This document shows positions 45,526 to 55,139 of a stretch of 64,000 nucleotides of DNA, in pieces. Position 1 is the stretch's first letter. Every line of letters starts with the position of its first letter. The stretch lies in NCBI GenBank assembly GCA_024275575.1, contig JAJRYV010000069.1, positions 1 through 64,000 on the forward strand, written 5' to 3'. The notes below the pieces were generated by a model, which ran no database searches, was not told the DNA's origin, and worked only from the letters and a program-made list of their open reading frames with translations. The position numbers and the translations under genes are program-made. Origin of the DNA: a bacterium (lineage in GTDB: Bacteria > Zhuqueibacterota > Zhuqueibacteria > Zhuqueibacterales > Geothermadaptataceae).

Positions 45526-46722
45526 TCAGTTTATTTTTTCAACGACCATCGCCATACCCTGCCCGACGCCGATGCACAAGGTGACAAGACCAAGGCGGGC
45601 AGATGGCAACCTTTTCATTTCATACAACAGTGTGGTTAATATTCGTGCACCGGTACAACCGAGCGGATGCCCCAGCGCGATTGCGCCGCCGTTCGGGTTC
45701 AGGCGTGTATCATCGGCAAGGATTTTCAGCTCGCTCAACACGGCGAGTGACTGGGCGGAAAAGGCCTCGTTTAATTCGATGACATCGAAATCCGGCAAGG
45801 TCAAACCTGTTCTTTGCAGCACTTTTTTTACTGCCGGTACCGGACCGATTCCCATGATGCGCGGTGGCACGCCGGCCACCGCTGAAGTCACAATTCTGCC
45901 CATCGGCTCCAGGCCGTTCGACAGAGCAAATTCTTTTGAAACCAGCAAAAGAGCGGCCGCCCCGTCGTTCAGCGAGCTGGAATTGCCTGCGGTAACCGAT
46001 CCATTTCGACGAAAAACCGGACGCAGACTACCCAGCTTCTCCAGACTCGAATCAGCCCGCGGCCCGTCATCTTTTTGCACAGCTCCGTTGCGGGTTTCAA
46101 CCGCAATAATTTCATCATCAAATTTTCCCGCCTCCTGCGCCGCCACTGCTTTTTGATGCGAGGCCAGCGCAAACTGGTCCTGCGTTGCGCGGCTTATTTT
46201 ATACAGTTCAGCAAGATTTTCCGCCGTCTCACCCATGGATTCCGTGTATCCCATCTTTTTCATTTTCGCATTGACAAAACGCCAGCCGAGAGAAGTATCG
46301 AAAGCAGTTAAATTACCAATAGGAAATGCGCCTTCCGCCTTGGGAATAGCCCACGGCGCCCGGCTCATGGATTCGACGCCGGCGCCGATGTAGACATGGG
46401 CTTCGCCGAGCTGAATGGCGCGCGCTGCCATCGCCACCGCTTCGAGCCCGCTGGCGCACAGGCGGTTTACCGTGCATCCGGCGACGTGATCTGGAATTTC
46501 TGCGAGCAACAGACACATGCGTGCAACATTGCGGCTGTCCTCCCCGCTTTGATTGACGCAGCCCATGTAGACATCCTCGATTTCACCAGCAGGGATATCC
46601 GTTCGTTTCAAAAGTGATTTGAGTACAAGGGCACCGAGGTCGTCGGGCCGTACCGTCGCCAGGGACTTGCCGATTCGGCCAACCGGTGTACGCACTGCAT
46701 CGATTATCCATGCTTCTTGCAT
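45526..46722 (-). CDS. Thiolase, beta-ketoadipyl-CoA/acetyl-CoA acyltransferase type
   Basis: 398 residues. Nucleophile Cys89 is in NRLCASGLEAV, His in ALGHPLGCTGAR and the C-terminal Cys in LCIGVGQG, so it is complete. The N-terminus and overall form resemble PcaF-type thiolases that cleave dicarboxylic 3-oxoacyl-CoA esters. That suits 3-oxopimeloyl-CoA, giving glutaryl-CoA and acetyl-CoA. It is in one unit with the Rrf2 gene downstream, linking regulator and pathway. The substrate is inferred. Confidence 0.85.
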   Translation of the reverse strand: MQEAWIIDAVRTPVGRIGKSLATVRPDDLGALVLKSLLKRTDIPAGEIEDVYMGCVNQSGEDSRNVARMCLLLAEIPDHVAGCTVNRLCASGLEAVAMAARAIQLGEAHVYIGAGVESMSRAPWAIPKAEGAFPIGNLTAFDTSLGWRFVNAKMKKMGYTESMGETAENLAELYKISRATQDQFALASHQKAVAAQEAGKFDDEIIAVETRNGAVQKDDGPRADSSLEKLGSLRPVFRRNGSVTAGNSSSLNDGAAALLLVSKEFALSNGLEPMGRIVTSAVAGVPPRIMGIGPVPAVKKVLQRTGLTLPDFDVIELNEAFSAQSLAVLSELKILADDTRLNPNGGAIALGHPLGCTGARILTTLLYEMKRLPSARLGLVTLCIGVGQGMAMVVEKIN

Positions 46723-47094
46723 TTGTTCATACTCTTTTATTTGTTAAATTTATGTTTTTTTATGCTCTATGCTCTTCAGCGCCTGGTTATCCAGTTAATT
46801 CAGCGTTTTCCACTACACCAGGCTACTTTCAGATCAAATCCGTAATGGTGGGGATGTTATTAAACAGGAATTTTATTCCGGTTTTAAAGTAGAGCATTGC
46901 AGCGCCAGATGCAAGGGACTTTGCACGAAAATTTTCATCCGCGTATGAAATTCAGTGCTCATATTACCATCATCACGGCGCAGCCCCGGTAAATGACAAT
47001 TTCATCATTATCGTCATCCCGCTGTAGCAAAATCCCGATAAAAAATTAAAATAAATGACGATTTGCTCGCAGATGTTGCGAAACTGCATGCGCG
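46723..47094. other. Divergent spacer between thiolase and pel locus
   Basis: 372 bases. It must hold the thiolase-Rrf2 promoter (left) and the pel promoter (right), yet no confident boxes were found. There are no palindromes of note and no RNA gene. Confidence 0.4.
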
Positions 47095-49197
47095 GTGAAA
47101 AAGCATTCACGTATGAAACGATTTATGAATTTTACTTCGACGATGGAAAAATTAAGCTGTAAAGTCATTTGGGTGGTTTGCTGTTTTCTACAGAGTACGA
47201 CAGCCCTGGCGCAGCAACCGGTGAAGCGTCACATTCTGGCGTTGTATTCGGCCAGTCAGCAACAGAACCCGAAAGTCACCCGCATCCATCAAAACGTCGA
47301 AATGGTGCTCAATCATCTCGGCTGTATCGTCGAATATCACGATATCGATAGCGGCGTTCCAACAGCAGCGACGATGGCAAAATACCGCGGTATTATATCG
47401 TGGTTTGAAGGCAATGATTTTCCGGCGAAAGAACTGTTTATGTGCTGGCTGCCGCAGCCAATCCACGATGGTAAAAAGTATGTACACCTGGGCTCTCTCA
47501 CCGGTTTTCAGCCTGACGGAGAAAAAATAACCAAAGAAATCAGTGCAGCTTTTTTTAAAACGCTTGGACTGCGCTGCGAAGACGATCTGTGGGAAGACAA
47601 TCCGGCGAAAATTGTGGTTGCTGAAAAAAAACCGGACCTGGTGGAATTTGAGCGCACACTTGAAAACGAGCTCTCCTATTACACTTTGGTGTAAGCATAA
47701 AAAGAAATTTTCATCCCCTATCTGGCTTTGCAAATTAAAAATCGGCCGCAAACGCGCAGCTTGATCATCGCCCGGGCGCAGTGGGGTGGTTTTGCACTGG
47801 CACCTTACATTCTTTACGACGATGAGGCGACTTTTCAAAGGCAGTGGCGGCTTAATCCATTTCTGTTTTTTGCAAAAGCATTTGATTTGCAGCAAATGCC
47901 GAAGCCGGACGTGACCACACTCGCCAGCAGCCGTTTGTGGTTCTCACACATCGATGGTGATGCGCTCGTTTCAAAATCTGAAATCGGCAAGGGTTTCTCA
48001 TGCGGTGAAATGGTTCGCGACAGCATTTTGCAAAAATACAACCTGCCGGTCAGCGTATCCATCGTTGTGGCGGAATTATTACAGAAGAAAAAATTCATCA
48101 AAATCGCACGCTCGATTTTCGCCCTGAACAATGTCGAAGCAGCGAGTCATTCATACTCTCATCCATTTTATTGGGATGAAAATTACGAGCATAAAAATGA
48201 ATATCGAATTCAGCATTTAGCGATACCGGGTTATGTATTTAACGTAAAAACCGAGGTTGCCGGGTCTGTCGAATTTATCAACCGCAATCTGGCGCCTGCC
48301 GGAAAACCGGTCAAAGCTTTTTTCTGGTCCGGCAATTGTCAGCCAACCGGGCAGGCGATACAATACTGTGATGAAGCCGGATTACCAAACATGAATGGTG
48401 GCGACACCGTGTTCGACAATCGCCACCCGTCATATACAAATGTCGCCCCGCTAACTGTGCCGGTGGGTGACCGGTTACAGTTTTATGCGGCCAATGCGAA
48501 TGAAAATATTTATACGGAAGAATGGAGCGGGCCGTATTTTGGTTTTTTAAATGTGCTGAAAACCTTTGCATATACCGAATCGCCACGACGGATTCGCCCG
48601 GTGGATGTTTATTACCATTTTTATAGTGCTGAAAAACGGGCTTCGCTACAAGCGCTGAAAACCGTCATCGAGAAATCCGTGGAAGCGATAGTCGCGCCGG
48701 TTTTTGCCAGTGAATATCTACGCATCGTGCAAGGTTTTTTTTCGATGCAGATCCGCCGGGTTGATGAATTGCAATGGGAAATCAGCAAGGGCGGCGCCTG
48801 TAAAACAATCCGATTCGATAATTGCAGTTTGCAGGTGGATTTAGGGAAATCGCTCAATGTCATCGGCTATTCTCACAATCAGGAAATGCTGTATATCCAT
48901 CTCGGCGCTGCCGACCTCAGCCGGGTCGTACTCACCAGTAAAGCGGACAATTGTGTTTATTTGCATCAGGCGACACACCAGCCGGTGAATCTGGAAATGG
49001 CAGCGGGAAAGATTCGATTTTCGGCGCGCGGTTATGGCAGCGGTTTTTTTGAATTCTACAACTTGCCGCAACAGCAGGAATATATCGCCCGGATAAACGG
49101 CGAGCCGGAAAAAGCTGAAACCGATGATTTGGGAATTTTGCAGATCAATTGTGAGATAACCGGCGAGGTCGATATCGAAATAACTCGTGTCGATTGA
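47095..49197 (+). pseudogene. pelA: PelA-like polysaccharide deacetylase, broken by two in-frame ochre codons
   Basis: The frame runs from GTG 47095 (or ATG 47113) to 49197, but TAA codons at 47692-47694 and 47698-47700 interrupt it, separated by one codon. Both sides stay in the same frame. The first part has a signal peptide (ending near ALAQQ) and a Rossmann-like segment. The second part carries the deacetylase motifs: SHIDGDAL (metal Asp), EAASHSYSHPF (metal His pair), GNCQPTGQ and NMNGGD. PelA removes acetyl groups from Pel polymer in the periplasm. The hydrolase domain found at the N-terminus of classical PelA is missing and appears instead in the next gene. This may be a recent knock-out, a sequence error or read-through; the 3' part has no good start. 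Confidence 0.75.
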
Positions 49198-49246
49198 CAA
49201 TGTGATAACCACAGCGGTAATTTATCCCAATGCAGTTGGATGCAAC

Positions 49247-50164
49247 ATGAATTTACTCCAGAATATAAAAGAACGGAATATTAAAACCGCAAAAAGAATT
49301 ACCATTTTTTCAGGATTGCTGATCACGATGGTTTTTTTAGCATGCAGTAAAAATATCCACAAACCCGAACCGCGCTTGCAGACGGTGCATAACTGGGTTT
49401 GTTCTTATAATAAAAAAATCGCCCCGGCGGCACTTGCCCCCTTCGATCTCGCTGTGCTCGATGCTGCTGTTGAAACCGATATCACGGCCATTCAAAACAA
49501 AGGCACGCGGGTTATCGGCTACATTAGTTTGGCAGAGATTCAACCGTTTCGCTGGTATTGGCCGCTGCTTGAAGGCAGCGAAGCCATCTTACCGCAAAAA
49601 ACAGCATTCGGCGGCTATTTTATCGATGTGCGCACAGAAAAATGGCGCACGACAGTGCTCGACAGCATCATTCCTGCCATTTTAAAAAGAGGTTTCGACG
49701 GTCTTTTTCTCGACACTATCGATACTGCAGAATACCTTGAAAATCTTAAAAGCGGAAAACGCCTGCCCGGAGCACAAAATGCAATGATCGGATTGATCCG
49801 GTTAATTCGAAAAAAATTCCCGACGAAAATTATCATTGCCAACCGCGGTTTTTCCATGTTGCCGCAATTTGCCCCCTTTGTTGATGCAGTGCTTGCGGAA
49901 TCCGTTCTGACCGAGTTTAAAGCGAAAAGCGGCCTGGCCGCGCTACGCGCCAAAGAATCTTACGCCGGTCTGTTGCAGGAAATGCAAAAATTCCAAAGTG
50001 CCGGTGGTCTGGTTTTAAGCCTGGATTATACAGCAGACAGCAGCCCTTTTATCAGTGACAGCGTTTTGAAACTGGCGGCTGAATATCATTTCCTGCCCTA
50101 TTTGAGCGACCCCAAACTCGATAAGATTTATTACACTGCACCGGGGAGGGAAAATGGGCATTAA
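49247..50164 (+). CDS. GH114-type Pel hydrolase lipoprotein
   Basis: 305 residues from ATG 49247; the in-frame GTG at 49187 would overlap pelA and adds nothing recognisable. A lipobox FLAC follows the signal segment. The domain resembles endo-alpha-galactosaminidase (GH114/PelA hydrolase): HNWVCSYNKKI, GYISLAEI, GFDGLFLDTIDTAEY with its Asp, and DAVLAESVLTEF with its Glu. It would cut Pel-type polymer at the outer side of a membrane. It overlaps pelB by 11 bases. Known Gram-negative PelA proteins fuse this domain to the deacetylase. Confidence 0.8.
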   Translation: MNLLQNIKERNIKTAKRITIFSGLLITMVFLACSKNIHKPEPRLQTVHNWVCSYNKKIAPAALAPFDLAVLDAAVETDITAIQNKGTRVIGYISLAEIQPFRWYWPLLEGSEAILPQKTAFGGYFIDVRTEKWRTTVLDSIIPAILKRGFDGLFLDTIDTAEYLENLKSGKRLPGAQNAMIGLIRLIRKKFPTKIIIANRGFSMLPQFAPFVDAVLAESVLTEFKAKSGLAALRAKESYAGLLQEMQKFQSAGGLVLSLDYTADSSPFISDSVLKLAAEYHFLPYLSDPKLDKIYYTAPGRENGH

Positions 50165-53100
50165 ACTGCGCTGGATTTTTCTCTTCATATTCTGCATTTT
50201 AAGTACTGCTTTCATTCTTTTCGCTTCAGATGCCCGGCTGATCGACCTGCATATTAAAGCCGGGAAATTAGACGAAGCGCTGGAAATGTATGATAAACTG
50301 CTACAGTTTCAACCGAAAAACGCTCAGTTGCACATCGAAGCGGGCCAAGTCAATTTATTGGCCGGTTATGAAAACAAAGCGTTACAGCAATTTGAAAAAG
50401 CCTGTCTGCTGGGTGTGCATTCAGAGCAGCTATTGAGCGATCTTTACCATTTGTATCAGAAAGATGAAAACAGGGAAAAAATGATCGAGATGCTCAACGG
50501 GCTGCTGGCGCTACAGCCCGGAAATGAAAGTTTGCACCTGCAAATGGCCGAGCTCTACGAATGGAATGCACAACCGCAAAAAGCGTTACAGCATTATCAG
50601 TTGCTCGCAGATAAGGACCCGTTAAATGCTGAATATCTGTTAAAAATTAGTGCAATTTATCGCCATATGCGGCAATTCGGCGAGGCGATTCCCCGTGTAG
50701 AAAAATATGTGCAAATCAGGCCGAATGATCGCAGCGCGCGTTTTCTGCTGGCTGATCTGCATCTCGCCAGTGGCAACACAGGCCGGGCGAGTGAGCTTTT
50801 CGAAGAAATTTTACAACAGGACAAAGAGAATCTGGCTATCCGGGAAAAGCTGGCTGAAATTTACACATGGAAAAATAAACCGGGGAAAGCATTTTCGCAC
50901 CTTGAATACCTGGCCAACAGAGCGAACACCGGGGCACAATCTAAAAAACAATTCCTGCAATTGGCACAACGATATGAACCTCTTCGCGCCATTAGATTTC
51001 TGGAAAACAGATTAAAAGCCGACACCCTGAATGTGGCGTTGCGACAGGAACTGGCAGATCTGTTTCTATATCTCGGCCGTCCCCATGCAGCATTATTTCA
51101 TCTGCAAAAACAGCTTGAAAATGAACCCAAAAACAATGATGCCCGGGAAAAAATCGCCCGCCTGCTGGTACAGATTGACGAGCCGGTTCAGGCGCAGAAA
51201 TACTATCGGGCGATTTTCGATTACGGCGATACCAGCAGAAGCACTATCGACTGGCTGCTGCAAAGCTACAGTTTCCGCAAACAATATCACGAGCTGTTGA
51301 ATTTACATCAGGATATGCTGGATCGGCAAATTTCAACCTACAACGATCGCCGGGCCTGGGCGCAAACACTTTTTAAAACAGGTAAGCTCATTCCGGCCAT
51401 TAGCGCTTATTCCAAACTGCTGGCGCAAAAACCGGAAGATGCCGAAACGCGAGTGGAATTGGCCTATGCGCTGGAGGCCGATGGCCAAAGCCCGGAAGCC
51501 AACCGCATTCTCTCGCAGGGTTTGGATGAGCATAAATTGGAAGGAACGGAATATTTACTGACCTGCCTGCGCTTTTTCAGCAGAGAAAATTCACCGGACC
51601 GGTCGCTTACCTGTTACCGCTTGCTGGCGCAGAAATTCCCTGAAAACAGTGAATACAATCGTGGTTTGCGACAGGAATTAATTCGCAATGGGAATTACCG
51701 CGAAGCGCTGACGGCGATCGACGAATGGTCGCAGACACACCCGACAACGCTCAAAGACCAGGTACAAATCGCCATGCTGTACTGGAAGCTGGGGAATACC
51801 AAAGCCATGCGCCAAGCGCTGCCGAAAGCAGGAGCAGACCTCAATGAACAACGGCAGCTCGCAGCTTATTTTTTTGATGCGGCGATGTTCGACGAAGCCA
51901 TCGGTGCGGCGCTGAAGGTGATTCGCCAGGTTCCAGCGGACAGCGCCTTGCTGCGCACCATCGGGCTTGCCTACGCCTGGAACAACCGGCCGCACATGGC
52001 GATGAAAATTTTACAAAAATTTCATCGTGATTATAGCGGCGATTACGAAAGCCATTATCACCTGGCTGAGATTTACCGCAGCAACAATAAACAACGGCAG
52101 GCACGGGTTGAATTTGAAAAATCACTACACCTGTTGGATGCCGAAATTCAGCGCAAAAACAGCAGATTGGTACGGGCGCGAATTTTAGCCAGCCAGGGTG
52201 AATTGGTAAAAGCCAGGACTATTTATAAAAACTTGCTGCAGGATTCGCCGGCAGATATTTATGTACAGCTCGATTATATCTCGACATTGATCGCTGCAGA
52301 TGCACTCGATGAGGCTGCAGCAAAACTCAACAACTTTCGTCGTATACGGCCCAACGATATCCAGGCGAAACAACTGCAGAGCACTTTATACTTCAAACAA
52401 GGCCGACCGCGAAAATCGTTACAAATTCTGGAACAAATCGCCAAAACGACATCGGTTAACAGCGGCCAGTTGCTCGATATGGCAGACTTGCATTTTATGC
52501 TCGGCGACTGGTCGCAAGCAAAAGACAACCTCGAGGCCGCTCTGAAAATCGATCCGCAAAATGAGGCCGCGCGGCTGCGGCTTTTCCGGCTGCGACGTGA
52601 TAATTTCCCAGCATTTGCCTCGGAATTTGAATTTGCCCGGCAGAGCAACCGCTTTGAAAAACAGGTCTATTCAGCATTGTGCGCCATTGCCAGAACCCGG
52701 CCGTTGCAGCTCTTTCTGCGCATGGAAAGCGTGCAGCTTTTTGATAATAACGCTGCAGATTCAACAACGCGCTACAACACGTTAAATATACACACCATCT
52801 CCCGCCTGAGTGACCGCTTACGCTTGCGATCCCGCCTAGGGATCAACCAGACCAATGGTGAATCAGATATCAGCGCAAATGCGGTAGCGACATGGATCTA
52901 TCGCGGCGCTGACGCCGTGAATTTTCGTTATGTCCACAAGGATATCTGGCAGGACCTGCAATATGCCACCTATCTCGGCGGACGCCAGAGCGGTTTAAAA
53001 ATCAGCGGCAATCTTCACATGGCGAACAACTGGAATTTCCAGGGCAGTTATGCCCGCTATGCGAATTCTTTCGCCGATACCTCGCTGACGATGGGTTCGG

Positions 53101-53477
53101 TGCAGTATATCAATTTACAGACCGGTTACAACTTCAAAGCGCTGCCCGGCCTAAATTTAAATTACAATTTATACAGCTACAGTTATTCGAATATAAATCA
53201 ATCTCTCGAACTGGCATCGTTTCTGGAAAACGAAACCGTGCACAATTTGGGCACGCGCTACAGTTACAGCACGCCGCGTTTCTATTTTGATTTTGGCGGT
53301 AGTGTCGGCTACCGCATGCATAATGCAGACCTCACTTATTATGGCGATCTCAATCTTGAATACATGTTACTGCGTAATTTTCGTTTCGGCAGTACCATGC
53401 GTTACGGTAGTGATAAAGAACTGCTGGTGGATGGCCAAACCTTTGAAGTACTGCTGAATTTAGGCATTTTTTATTAA
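50154..53477 (+). CDS. pelB: PelB-like TPR and outer-membrane beta-barrel export protein
   Basis: 1107 residues. After a signal peptide (FILFASDA), about 20 TPR-like helical repeats run from residue 25 to about 830, for example LHLQMAELYEWNAQPQKALQHY. The last ~270 residues are alternating aromatic beta-strands ending in a terminal Tyr (LLNLGIFY), the usual signature of an outer-membrane barrel. In Pel systems PelB guides the polymer through the periplasm and across the outer membrane. No separate pelC gene lies before pelD. Length is near that of P. aeruginosa PelB (about 1190). Confidence 0.8.
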   Translation: MGIKLRWIFLFIFCILSTAFILFASDARLIDLHIKAGKLDEALEMYDKLLQFQPKNAQLHIEAGQVNLLAGYENKALQQFEKACLLGVHSEQLLSDLYHLYQKDENREKMIEMLNGLLALQPGNESLHLQMAELYEWNAQPQKALQHYQLLADKDPLNAEYLLKISAIYRHMRQFGEAIPRVEKYVQIRPNDRSARFLLADLHLASGNTGRASELFEEILQQDKENLAIREKLAEIYTWKNKPGKAFSHLEYLANRANTGAQSKKQFLQLAQRYEPLRAIRFLENRLKADTLNVALRQELADLFLYLGRPHAALFHLQKQLENEPKNNDAREKIARLLVQIDEPVQAQKYYRAIFDYGDTSRSTIDWLLQSYSFRKQYHELLNLHQDMLDRQISTYNDRRAWAQTLFKTGKLIPAISAYSKLLAQKPEDAETRVELAYALEADGQSPEANRILSQGLDEHKLEGTEYLLTCLRFFSRENSPDRSLTCYRLLAQKFPENSEYNRGLRQELIRNGNYREALTAIDEWSQTHPTTLKDQVQIAMLYWKLGNTKAMRQALPKAGADLNEQRQLAAYFFDAAMFDEAIGAALKVIRQVPADSALLRTIGLAYAWNNRPHMAMKILQKFHRDYSGDYESHYHLAEIYRSNNKQRQARVEFEKSLHLLDAEIQRKNSRLVRARILASQGELVKARTIYKNLLQDSPADIYVQLDYISTLIAADALDEAAAKLNNFRRIRPNDIQAKQLQSTLYFKQGRPRKSLQILEQIAKTTSVNSGQLLDMADLHFMLGDWSQAKDNLEAALKIDPQNEAARLRLFRLRRDNFPAFASEFEFARQSNRFEKQVYSALCAIARTRPLQLFLRMESVQLFDNNAADSTTRYNTLNIHTISRLSDRLRLRSRLGINQTNGESDISANAVATWIYRGADAVNFRYVHKDIWQDLQYATYLGGRQSGLKISGNLHMANNWNFQGSYARYANSFADTSLTMGSVQYINLQTGYNFKALPGLNLNYNLYSYSYSNINQSLELASFLENETVHNLGTRYSYSTPRFYFDFGGSVGYRMHNADLTYYGDLNLEYMLLRNFRFGSTMRYGSDKELLVDGQTFEVLLNLGIFY

Positions 53478-53549
53478 CCGGACGATAGTGTCAAAATTTG
53501 CAAAATGAAAGATAGAAAGTGCGTCGCACTTTTACCGAAAAGATGTGTT

Positions 53550-55139
53550 ATGAAAACTTTCATCCAAAGCAAACAGGAATTTCGCTCAGCTTTTTTTATT
53601 GGTGAAATTCTCATATTTACTGCAATTTTACACGGCATCAATCTCATTTTTGCACCGGCGCATCCCGGATTTGTCGGCTTATATCCAAACCCGCACTGGA
53701 TCACTGTTTTGCTCATCGCCAGCCGCTACGGCCTGCTGCAAGGTTTGACGGCCGGGGTCTTCGCCGCGATTGTTTACATCTACTTTGCAGTCCAGAGCGG
53801 CGCCATCGATTTTAGCTCGATGCGTTTTCCGCATGACGGATTTCGCATTCCCTTTCTCTTCATACTTATTGGCGCCATCACCGGCGAAATTCGTTCGCTA
53901 TACAAAAAGCAGAAAGAAAAACTTGCCGCTGATCTGCTAAATACAAACCGCAAAATGGAAGACCTCAATACGCTGCTCGTTGCCCTGTCGACTTCGAAAC
54001 AGGAGCTTGAGCGGCGAATTGCGACCCAGACTTCGACGCTGCTTTCATTGTTCGGTCGTTTGAATCAGATCGACACCTCCGACACGCAAGTCCTTTATTC
54101 GAAAATACTCGAACTGCTCGTCGAGCATTTACAGGCTGAAGCAGCATCGATCTATTTAATGCAGGATAATCAACTGAAACTGCAGGAAAGAATTGACCCG
54201 AAACAATTATCCATCCTGCCCGATACCTTGAATCTGACTGAAGGCATCATCGGTGAAGTCGTGTTTAAAAAAGCTGTCATGAGCATCAACCAGCCCGGAA
54301 GCGAAAAAGACTGGCAGCAAGCGAAACAGCAGCCGGTAATCATGGCTGCACCGATAAAACGCAGCGACGAATCCATCATCGGCATCATCAATATCGAACG
54401 TCTGCCATTCCTCATTTTCAACCATCATGCCGTACAAATTTTCACGCAAATCAGTAACTGGATTTCCACGCTGATCGACAAACGACTGAAATTTTCAGAG
54501 GCGGAGAAGGAGCGCATTCTTGATCCTGCAAGTGGAGGTAATACCTATACTTATGCCTATTTTCAGAAGCGTCTTGAATATGAAATGGTGCGTGCTCGCC
54601 GTTTTGGTAGCACCCTCTCACTCGCTCTGTTTCGCATTCAGCGGTTTAACGAAATTTCATCGCAAACACGCCAGGATTTATACACGGTGCTGGGTTTAAT
54701 TTTCAAGAAACAACTCTGCGATTCCGTGATCATCGGGCGCTATAAATGGCCGGATACATTTGCTATCATTTTCACCGGGCATGAGCAGAAATATATCTTG
54801 CGGGTCATCGATGATTTACAGCGCGAAATCAACAATTTTCACTTCAAACCATTTGAAAATTCAGCGGATAATCTTGAAATCAAGTCAGCGCTAAGTTATT
54901 TTAAACAATCGATGGCAATACTCACAGATTTTGAAAAAGAAGTGGAATCAGTATTCGCGTTTGATGAGAACAAATCACGGATCGCTGAAGAAGATTTGCT
55001 GTACCTGCAGACTCTGGGACAATCCGGGCCGGCCGGTGAAAAATCGCGGGTGCATGCTCTGTTGTCCATCGATGAAACCCGCGATGAATTCAATGATCTG
55101 ACATTTTTAAGAGTGGAAAACATTCAAAATGAAGGGTAA
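53550..55139 (+). CDS. pelD: PelD-like membrane GAF/degenerate-GGDEF protein
   Basis: 529 residues from ATG 53550; an ATG at 53505 adds 15 residues (RKCVALLPKR) of non-membrane character. Four hydrophobic segments near residues 10-110 are followed by a coiled coil, a GAF domain (~165-320) and a degenerate diguanylate cyclase domain. Where GGDEF is expected the sequence reads WPDTF, and the inhibitory-site motif RxxD reads QLCD. PelD is the c-di-GMP receptor that switches on Pel synthesis. Loss of the Arg makes the usual ligand site doubtful here. It overlaps pelE by 11 bases. Confidence 0.8.
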   Translation: MKTFIQSKQEFRSAFFIGEILIFTAILHGINLIFAPAHPGFVGLYPNPHWITVLLIASRYGLLQGLTAGVFAAIVYIYFAVQSGAIDFSSMRFPHDGFRIPFLFILIGAITGEIRSLYKKQKEKLAADLLNTNRKMEDLNTLLVALSTSKQELERRIATQTSTLLSLFGRLNQIDTSDTQVLYSKILELLVEHLQAEAASIYLMQDNQLKLQERIDPKQLSILPDTLNLTEGIIGEVVFKKAVMSINQPGSEKDWQQAKQQPVIMAAPIKRSDESIIGIINIERLPFLIFNHHAVQIFTQISNWISTLIDKRLKFSEAEKERILDPASGGNTYTYAYFQKRLEYEMVRARRFGSTLSLALFRIQRFNEISSQTRQDLYTVLGLIFKKQLCDSVIIGRYKWPDTFAIIFTGHEQKYILRVIDDLQREINNFHFKPFENSADNLEIKSALSYFKQSMAILTDFEKEVESVFAFDENKSRIAEEDLLYLQTLGQSGPAGEKSRVHALLSIDETRDEFNDLTFLRVENIQNEG

